From positions 1-10,804 of the forward strand of contig JAITOI010000093.1 of NCBI GenBank assembly GCA_031289995.1: a stretch of 10,804 nt of DNA, in the 5' to 3' direction. Shown here piece after piece: positions 6,094 through 10,804 of this stretch. The notes beneath the pieces were generated by a model. It had not been told where the DNA came from and made no database searches. It saw only the letters and a list, made by a program, of their open reading frames with translations. The stretch is from Prevotellaceae bacterium (GTDB lineage: Bacteria > Bacteroidota > Bacteroidia > Bacteroidales > UBA932). The position numbers were made by a program, and so were the translations under genes. Position 1 is the first letter of the stretch; each line of letters begins with the position of its first letter.

Positions 6094-7170
6094 CTACTCT
6101 TTTATGCTCACAAAACGGATGCGGAATCGCAGCGGCGTGTAGGGGTAGACGATGCGTGCGGCGGTGGTCGTGCTGCCTGTTGAGCCGTAGCCGTAGGCCG
6201 ATGTGAACACCACCTCCACCCAGCTGCCCTCGGCCACGTTGAGCAGCGCCACGTCGAAGGCTTTGATGGACGTGGTTTCGAGCGGCGCCTTCGAGAAGGT
6301 GTGCGCGTAGTAGGCCGTGTACTTGGTGCCGTTGGTGGTGGCCGTCGTATCCCAGCTAAAGCTATGCGACACCTTGCCGATGTTTGAGTCGAGCAAAAAT
6401 CCGTCTAAAAAGTAGCCAGCGTACTCGAGGTTGAGCACCTCGCTGGTGCTGGCGTAGCCGGTGCTGTCGGTGGGCGGAACGGTGTCGGCGTAGCACACGA
6501 AAATGCCGTTGAGCGGTTGCCCTGCTGTGTCCACGGCGGGCACAAATCCGCTGTCGGGGTGCAAGGACGCGTTGCGCATGGCCACGTAGTCGAGCACCAA
6601 AAGGCTGTCGCGCGCTGCCGCATCGGGCACCACCTCTTTTAGCGCCAGCGTAACGATGACGGGCGTGTTGGCGGCAACACCTGTTGCGCCAGTTGAGCCG
6701 AATGCGTGCCACGAGGCCGAGAGCACGGTGGCGGTGTCGCCCTCGTGCATTTGCGATAGCAGCGCGAACACGGCGGGCTGCATGTAGTCGCTGTTGTAGA
6801 GCGAGAATATTGGCGCGTAGTGCGTGGTGTAGGCAAAGGTGTTGAGCAGCCTTGCGTCGAGCGAGTCGGTGGTTTGAAAAATGGTGCTGCGCGAAATGGG
6901 CAGCAGCTCGCCTCGGTAGCCAAACAGCACGTAGTTGTCGGGCTGTGGAGTTGCGCCGGTGTTGGGCTCGCGCTTGCGGTGCTCGAGCAGCCACAGCGAG
7001 CTGTCGCTGTTGAGCGGCGTGGCTTTTGGGAAGTAGGTTTTGATGGTGGCCTTAACGATCATCAGCTCGTTGTCTGTCCACGATTCTTCGGGTTCTTTGG
7101 CGCACTGCGTGCAAATCGTTGTGCACATCGTAGCGCCAAGCGCAGCAAGGGCTGCAAGTCTAAATTTCAT
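6094..7170 (-). CDS. Exported protein with two divergent FKBP-like domains
   Basis: The 358-residue protein starts with a hydrophobic export signal (about 1-23) containing cysteines at 16, 20 and 23. C23 followed by AKEPEES would suit a lipoprotein, but the lipobox is not canonical. Two FKBP-like stretches follow. The first (about 80-180) keeps the opening FGYRGEL and the strand TPVIVTLALKEV but little of the active site. The second (about 245-355) is clearer, with LEYAGYFLDG, then a variable insert rich in Thr and Ser, then SAYGYG and YTPLRFRIRF. The usual flap between YG and the last strands is replaced by a Ser/Thr/Gly-rich loop. It may act as a chaperone or scaffold rather than an efficient prolyl isomerase. 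It starts 2 bases after the previous FKBP gene and ends 10 bases before the M16 gene. A DUF4827-like lipoprotein is an alternative label. Confidence 0.75.
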   Translation of the reverse strand: MKFRLAALAALGATMCTTICTQCAKEPEESWTDNELMIVKATIKTYFPKATPLNSDSSLWLLEHRKREPNTGATPQPDNYVLFGYRGELLPISRSTIFQTTDSLDARLLNTFAYTTHYAPIFSLYNSDYMQPAVFALLSQMHEGDTATVLSASWHAFGSTGATGVAANTPVIVTLALKEVVPDAAARDSLLVLDYVAMRNASLHPDSGFVPAVDTAGQPLNGIFVCYADTVPPTDSTGYASTSEVLNLEYAGYFLDGFLLDSNIGKVSHSFSWDTTATTNGTKYTAYYAHTFSKAPLETTSIKAFDVALLNVAEGSWVEVVFTSAYGYGSTGSTTTAARIVYPYTPLRFRIRFVSIKE

Positions 7171-7172
7171 TG

Positions 7173-7736
7173 CTATTTTGGTTTTTGAATGTCGGTTATA
7201 AGCACGCGAAACATGAGCGGCGAAAGGGGTGGAACGAGGCCTACCTGCTGCTCGCCGTAGCCCAGCGTGTAGGGAAATAGCAGCAGAGCCTCGTCGTGCA
7301 GCGACAGGCGCCGCAGCCCGCGGTCTAAGCCCGCAATCACCTGTCCGCTGCCCACGGTGATGGCGCCCATGTTGTACGACGGGATTTTATTTGCGGCGGC
7401 AATGGCATCGTCGCTGGTGGCAAAAATGGCGCCACCCATCACCCTTGCCTCGTACTCGAACCACACCATATCGCCCGCCGCCACTTGTATCCGCTCACGT
7501 TCGGACAGCGCCGAATCGATTTGCAGCGGCACGTAGTACACGCCGTCGCGCTCGTCCACCTCAGCTCTGGGCGAGTTGAGCGAGCTAAGCGAGCTGGTGA
7601 TGTAGCGTTCAATGTTCTCGCGCTGCTTGTCCTCCGTCTCATCTTTTTTGCATGATAGTGCGGCGCAAACCAAGAGCAGTATTGGGATTGCGATTGTGAT
7701 GCGCAGCTGCGATAGGTAGTGTGCGATGGCTTTCAA
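7173..7736 (-). CDS. FKBP-type peptidyl-prolyl isomerase lipoprotein
   Basis: The 187-residue protein has a lipoprotein signal ending at ALSC (C29). It is followed by KKDETED, which resembles the K-(D/E)2 surface-export signal of Bacteroidota lipoproteins, so it may be exposed outside the outer membrane. A helical spacer (about 36-60) leads to one FKBP domain (about 85-183) with VWFEYEARVMGG, then GSGQVIAGLDRGL, LGYGE and PPLSPLMFRVLI. The tryptophan at the base of the pocket in FKBP12 is a leucine here, as in many bacterial members. The only sensible in-frame start is a TTG at 7734-7736, inside a heptamer repeat; an in-frame TGA lies 31 bases upstream and no ATG occurs before residue 90. It lies 35 bases after the preceding gene and 2 bases before the next. 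Confidence 0.85.
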   Translation of the reverse strand: MKAIAHYLSQLRITIAIPILLLVCAALSCKKDETEDKQRENIERYITSSLSSLNSPRAEVDERDGVYYVPLQIDSALSERERIQVAAGDMVWFEYEARVMGGAIFATSDDAIAAANKIPSYNMGAITVGSGQVIAGLDRGLRRLSLHDEALLLFPYTLGYGEQQVGLVPPLSPLMFRVLITDIQKPK

Positions 7737-7772
7737 TCTTGAATTTTGAATTTTAAATTTTAAATCTCAAAT
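7731..7772. repeat. Six-unit heptamer array between two FKBP genes
   Basis: Tandem 7-base units on the plus strand are TTTCAAT, CTTGAAT, TTTGAAT, TTTAAAT, TTTAAAT and CTCAAAT. The array fills the 35-base gap between two minus-strand genes. It contains the TTG start of one gene (7734-7736) and the last base of the other's TAA stop (7772-7774). Confidence 0.85.
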
Positions 7773-8623
7773 TAATATTTGTCCACCCTCACCACCTCCA
7801 CCTCGTAGATTACCGGCGTGAATGGCGGCACAATGTCGGCAAGACCTTTGATGCCAAACGCCAGCTTGGAGGGCATGATGAACGTAGCTTTTTCGCCCTC
7901 GCTCATGCTCGCAAGCGCCTTTTCGAGGCCAGTCACCACCTGCCATTGCTGGCCTCGCACGTAGGCAAACGGTTGACCTTTGGGTCCGCTGTCGTCGAAC
8001 TTTGAGCTGTTCAAAAATCGTCCTTCGTACACCACCTCCATCACGTCGCCTGCCTTTTGCGCCTTTTTGCCGTTGCCCTTGCGGTCTAACTTTTTCCAGA
8101 TGTCGCCGCTAATTTTAAACCCTTCGTGCTGCTGCAGGTAGCGCATGGTAAGGCCTCGCTCGTAGTCGAGGTACTCGCTGCAGAATTTTTTGTACTCGTC
8201 GTCGAGCACAATATCGGCCTCCACCACGCGCAGAATGCGCAGCCGAACGTTGAGGATTTCGCGGTCGCCCAAATCCCTTATTCGGCGGTGGCTGATGAGG
8301 CTTGTCAGCAGCAGCCGCGCGGGCATGAGCAGCTCCACGCTGTCGCCCCGCGAGAACGATTTGAGGCCGCGCTCGAGCGAGTTGGCGGTGGGTTCTTGGC
8401 CAATGGCGCACCAGCAAGTTTCGTTGAAAATGGTGCGGTCTTGCGACGTAATGGCCGTCATTCGCAGCTGCACGTAGCAGCCGTTGCGCACCTTAACCTT
8501 GCCATCGCCAAGGCTGCAGATGCGGTACTGCACCTCGCCTCCAAGCGGCGAGTAGGCCTGCGCCTGCGCGAGCTGTGTGGCGCAAAGCAGCAGGGCAATC
8601 AGAGTGAGTCGTCGGTGTTTCAT
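7772..8623 (-). CDS. Secreted protein with two FKBP domains
   Basis: The 283-residue protein begins with a signal peptide of the SpI type (about 1-23, hydrophobic LTLIALLLCATQ and an AQA cleavage region). The N-terminal half (about 28-135) is a degenerate FKBP-like domain in which VRNGCYVQLRMTAI and SRGDSVELLMPARLL are recognisable. A helical linker (about 140-170) follows. The C-terminal domain (about 175-283) is a regular FKBP with VYEGRFLNSSKFDDS, VVTGLEKAL, MPSKLAFG (a Phe where FKBP12 has Tyr82) and VPPFTPVIYEVEV. It is likely a periplasmic prolyl isomerase or chaperone. The ATG at 8621-8623 is preferred over longer readings because the signal peptide starts there and it lies 11 bases after the previous stop. 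The frame open further upstream overlaps the previous gene. Confidence 0.88.
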   Translation of the reverse strand: MKHRRLTLIALLLCATQLAQAQAYSPLGGEVQYRICSLGDGKVKVRNGCYVQLRMTAITSQDRTIFNETCWCAIGQEPTANSLERGLKSFSRGDSVELLMPARLLLTSLISHRRIRDLGDREILNVRLRILRVVEADIVLDDEYKKFCSEYLDYERGLTMRYLQQHEGFKISGDIWKKLDRKGNGKKAQKAGDVMEVVYEGRFLNSSKFDDSGPKGQPFAYVRGQQWQVVTGLEKALASMSEGEKATFIMPSKLAFGIKGLADIVPPFTPVIYEVEVVRVDKY

Positions 8624-8634
8624 AAAAAAATTTT

Positions 8635-9153
8635 TTATTGAATAATGAAGTCGCAAACTATGGGACTTTGTGCCGGAATTTTGTCGCCGTCGCCAAGCAA
8701 TCCGTAGGCTTGATACGCGGGAAACACAAAGCGGACGTGCGATTGGCGTGCTATGCCGCGCAGCGCAACGTTCAGAATTTTCAGGTCGGCGTGAGCGCCC
8801 AGCGCTACGCTCAGCGGCTGCTGCGCGGTGTAGGCGTAGCACGGCGTTCCGTCGAGCAAAAAGATGCGGCCGTGGAGCGAAGCTATGTCGCCGTCGGCAA
8901 GCGCTGCGCCGCGTCCCGCCTGGGCTATCGCGTAGTAGTAGCCGATGCCGCTCTGCTGCATGTCGAGGTTTTGCCGGCGCACGTAGGCTCGTAAAATGTC
9001 GTGCTCTTTTTCGCTCGCGTAGCGGTTCATGTCCTGCAGCAGCAACCTCTCGGCCGACGGCTCAGCCTTGCGTGGCGCTTGCTCGCGCGGGCCTCCGCAC
9101 TGCCACAGCAGCGGTGCAAAAAGCAGCAGGTATGTGGCAATTTTAGAGCTCAT
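8635..9153 (-). CDS. GldI-like FKBP lipoprotein
   Basis: The 172-residue protein starts with a short hydrophobic signal (about 5-18) and a likely lipidated C19 followed by GGPRE. No acidic export signal follows, so it probably stays on the periplasmic side. The layout matches the GldI family of Bacteroidota: a helix with SEKEHDILRAYVRRQNL (47-63), the strand GIGYYYAI (69-76), GDIASLHGRIFLLDG (88-102), then FVFPAYQAYGLLGDGDKIP (142-160) and a final strand. In Flavobacterium GldI is needed for gliding, but many non-gliding Bacteroidota carry relatives, so a general envelope folding role is as likely. The ATG at 9151-9153 overlaps the end of the DHH gene by 11 bases, which suggests translational coupling. 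Longer readings of this frame run antisense-free into the DHH gene and are rejected. Confidence 0.88.
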   Translation of the reverse strand: MSSKIATYLLLFAPLLWQCGGPREQAPRKAEPSAERLLLQDMNRYASEKEHDILRAYVRRQNLDMQQSGIGYYYAIAQAGRGAALADGDIASLHGRIFLLDGTPCYAYTAQQPLSVALGAHADLKILNVALRGIARQSHVRFVFPAYQAYGLLGDGDKIPAQSPIVCDFIIQ

Positions 9154-10171
9154 GCTTGACAATTTTTTCGAAGAATGCTTCACAATTTTCGAGCGATTCG
9201 AAGTAGCGTCCGCCCGCGGCGTTGAAGTGTCCGCCTCCGTTGAAGTACTGCCGCGCCATTTTATCCACCGAGATTTGCGTGCCCGTGGAGCGCAGCGAAA
9301 CGCGGATGTGCGACCTGTCGAGCGCCTCCGTAAAAAACGCCGCCAGGCCAATGCCCTTAATGGATAGCGGCAGGTTGACAATGCCCTCGGTGTCGCCGGC
9401 TTGGAAGCCAAAATCTTCGAGCTCGGCACGCGACAGCGAGATGTAGGCCGCGCCGTACTTGGCGAGCACGCGCATTTTGGTTTGCAGGCAGTAGCCCATC
9501 AGCCGCATACGTTTTTCCGAAAAGTTGTCGAACACTTTTGACGTTACCCCGTTTTTGTCGAGGCCGCGCTCCATCAGGCCTGCCGCGATGCGGAACGTTT
9601 CGGGCGTGTTGATGTTGTAGCTGAACGAGCCGGTGTCGGTAACCAAGCCTACGTAGAGCGCCTCGGCCACGTCCAAGTCGATGAGCGGCGCGTAGCCCAT
9701 GGCGTCGAGCAGGCGGTATACCAGCTCGCAGGTGGAGCAGGCAGTGGTGTCCGAAAAAATCAGCGTAAACTCCTCCGTGGCGGGGTCAATGTGATGGTCC
9801 ACCAGCACGCGCGGCGCGGGATGGCCGAGCACCAGCTTGCCGAGTTCGTCCATGCGGGCAAGCAGGCTTGCGTCGAGGCAAAACACGAGGTCGCAGCTCT
9901 TGATGTAGTCGTGCATGGCGGGGCGTTGCGCCTCGTCCGAGTACACCATGATTTTATCTGCACCCGTTATCCAGCTTAGGTTGCAGGGATAGTTGTTGGG
10001 TAAAAAAACGCGCAATTCGAGCGCGGGGTAAGCCTTTTGCAGGCAGCTAGCCCAGCCCAACGACGAGCCTACCGCGTCGCCATCGGGGTTAACGTGCGCC
10101 ACTACGAGGCAGCGCTTGGCGGCGCCGAGCAGCGATTTGAGCTGCGCTATGCTATGGTTATCAAGTTCCAA
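9143..10171 (-). CDS. nrnA: DHH/DHHA1 phosphoesterase, NrnA-like
   Basis: The 342-residue protein matches bifunctional oligoribonuclease and pAp phosphatase NrnA, which clears very short RNAs and 3'-phosphoadenosine 5'-phosphate in the cytoplasm. The DHH domain shows H26-x3-D30-x-D32 in HVNPDGDAVGSS, D99, the D124-H125-H126 triad and D178 in TDTGSF, a full Mn-binding set. The DHHA1 domain shows GGGH (311-314) and AAGG (317-320), the substrate-binding loop. Length and domain order are normal. The start is a TTG at 10169-10171: an in-frame TAG lies 15 bases upstream and there is no ATG before residue 74. A good promoter lies about 30 bases upstream, making this the first gene of the cluster. 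The next gene overlaps its end by 11 bases. Confidence 0.92.
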   Translation of the reverse strand: MELDNHSIAQLKSLLGAAKRCLVVAHVNPDGDAVGSSLGWASCLQKAYPALELRVFLPNNYPCNLSWITGADKIMVYSDEAQRPAMHDYIKSCDLVFCLDASLLARMDELGKLVLGHPAPRVLVDHHIDPATEEFTLIFSDTTACSTCELVYRLLDAMGYAPLIDLDVAEALYVGLVTDTGSFSYNINTPETFRIAAGLMERGLDKNGVTSKVFDNFSEKRMRLMGYCLQTKMRVLAKYGAAYISLSRAELEDFGFQAGDTEGIVNLPLSIKGIGLAAFFTEALDRSHIRVSLRSTGTQISVDKMARQYFNGGGHFNAAGGRYFESLENCEAFFEKIVKHEL

Positions 10172-10199
10172 TGCCTTATGTTCCTAAAATTACAAACTT

Positions 10200-10230
10200 C
10201 AAAAGTAGAATATTTTTCGCAAACTGCAAA
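10200..10230 (-). promoter_or_regulatory. Bacteroidota-type promoter of the nrnA-FKBP operon
   Basis: On the minus strand TACTTTTG (10200-10207) fits the -7 consensus TAnnTTTG exactly. TTTG (10227-10230) lies 19 bases before it, the usual -33 spacing. Transcription would start near 10193 and leave a leader of only about 20 bases before the TTG start at 10171. The rest of the 207-base spacer (10172-10378) shows no gene and no clear terminator for the upstream DUF5618-like gene. Confidence 0.7.
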
Positions 10231-10378
10231 ATAAATGGCTATTTTTTTGCAAAAAATGTGTGCGGTAAGGCAGGATTTTTCTTTACAAATACAGGCTTGC
10301 GGACGCATGGGATGCAGACAGCGCTACGAAGGAGGCCGGTGCTCCGTGCAGTTTTTTTGGGCCGCAATAACTACGTCT

Positions 10379-10777
10379 CTATGGTGTGTAGATTTTTTCG
10401 CACCAGGCGATGACATCCTTGCCCATTGATAGTGCGGTTTGCGAAAGTATGTAGCTCAGGTTGCCGTCGCCGCTCATCGCATAGTTTAATCCGTCGTGGG
10501 CAGTGAGCAGCAAGGCGTATATTTTCTCGTCTTTTTTTGTCGCGGCGGCAAGGTAGTCCTTGAAATAGGGGAGCTGGTCGTTTTTGAGATCGCTCTTGAC
10601 ATCGAGCACGGCATCAAGAGCAACTAATACGCCTTTCCACGCGGCGTTTCCGGCCAGCTTGACGTATTTTCTGTTGCTGTAGAGCCTGCCGTCCCTGCCG
10701 GCTTTTTCGGACAGGAGGGCGTGGGCGCGAGCCATGTAGCGCTCGGCGCGCTTGATGGGGTTGGCTTGTGTGGGCAT
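10379..10777 (-). CDS. DUF5618-like small helical protein
   Basis: The 132-residue protein resembles the DUF5618 family, small mostly alpha-helical proteins of unknown function found mainly in Bacteroidota. Recognisable parts are RAERYMARAHALLSEKAG near the N terminus, then YSNRKYVKLAGNAAWKGVL, ALDAVL, and the C-terminal GLNYAMSGDGN and DVIAWC. There is no signal peptide or membrane segment, so it is probably cytoplasmic. The four-helix look suggests a HEPN-like fold, but no RxxxxH nuclease motif is evident, so a toxin role is not supported. The ATG at 10775-10777 has only 27 bases of sequence upstream in the window, so its promoter and upstream neighbour cannot be seen. It is transcribed in the same direction as the nrnA unit but is separated from it by a promoter. 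Confidence 0.75.
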   Translation of the reverse strand: MPTQANPIKRAERYMARAHALLSEKAGRDGRLYSNRKYVKLAGNAAWKGVLVALDAVLDVKSDLKNDQLPYFKDYLAAATKKDEKIYALLLTAHDGLNYAMSGDGNLSYILSQTALSMGKDVIAWCEKIYTP

Positions 10778-10804
10778 AGCGTAATTTTTGTTTTGGTGGT
10801 TACT

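Noticed and set aside
5592..6206. Plus-strand open frame of 204 codons over the M16 gene
   Set aside because: It is antisense to the HxxEH-containing M16 N-terminal lobe and shows no recognisable domain.
8624..8842. N-terminal extension of the tandem-FKBP gene
   Set aside because: The extension overlaps the GldI-like coding sequence and would bury the signal peptide that begins at the ATG at 8621-8623.
9154..9429. N-terminal extension of the GldI-like gene
   Set aside because: It lies within the conserved DHHA1 part of the nrnA gene and precedes the lipoprotein signal that starts at 9153.
10171..10429. Plus-strand frames across the nrnA promoter, with an AAGGAGG motif near 10328
   Set aside because: No suitable start codon follows the motif in a meaningful frame, and the frames cross the promoter and the end of the DUF5618-like gene.
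10379..10777. DUF5618-like protein as a toxin of a toxin-antitoxin pair
   Set aside because: No partner gene is visible in the window and no RxxxxH nuclease motif is evident; the upstream neighbour lies outside the window.

Overview
The window looks like a chromosomal segment of a Bacteroidota bacterium, probably of the order Bacteroidales. The reasons are a GldI-type FKBP lipoprotein next to an NrnA-type DHH phosphoesterase, a DUF5618-type protein, starts without Shine-Dalgarno sequences and with A-rich leaders, a near-consensus Bacteroidota promoter (TTTG-N19-TAnnTTTG), and a lipoprotein tail resembling the Bacteroidota surface-export signal. Coding DNA is fairly GC-rich, whereas several gene borders carry very AT-rich heptanucleotide repeats. 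No tRNA, rRNA, insertion sequence or CRISPR array is visible.

Layout. Bases 1-221 form a spacer with a palindrome, a possible promoter box and a heptamer repeat array just before metH. Bases 222-3800 (+) are metH, a complete cobalamin-dependent methionine synthase with all four modules but a short reactivation domain. Bases 3801-4336 hold no convincing gene but several repeats: a TGCGAT array, a perfect palindrome, two copies of a 33-base direct repeat, and further inverted repeats. From 10171 down to 4337 the minus strand carries seven closely packed genes. In transcription order they are an NrnA-like DHH phosphoesterase, a GldI-like FKBP lipoprotein, a secreted tandem-FKBP protein, a lipoprotein FKBP, a divergent double-FKBP protein, an M16 zinc peptidase and a YhcH/YjgK/YiaL-family protein. 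Another minus-strand gene, DUF5618-like, occupies 10379-10777 upstream of that unit's promoter.

Function. metH makes methionine from homocysteine and methyl-tetrahydrofolate and appears to be an independent unit. The minus-strand set from nrnA to the M16 gene has an overlap of 11 bases and gaps of 2 to 35 bases, so it is very likely one operon. It joins degradation of short RNA/pAp (NrnA) with four exported FKBP-fold proteins containing about six FKBP domains, which probably serve folding in the envelope, and a peptidase without a signal peptide. The YhcH-type gene follows after 61 bases of repeats and may be co-transcribed.

The most unusual feature is the set of short tandem repeats with 7-base (in one case 8-base) period at gene borders. 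One class is TYTTAAA-like and the other is TGCGATN-like ending in TGCGACA. They overlap a start codon and two stop codons and occupy the ribosome-binding position of metH. No clearly new multi-gene system could be demonstrated.
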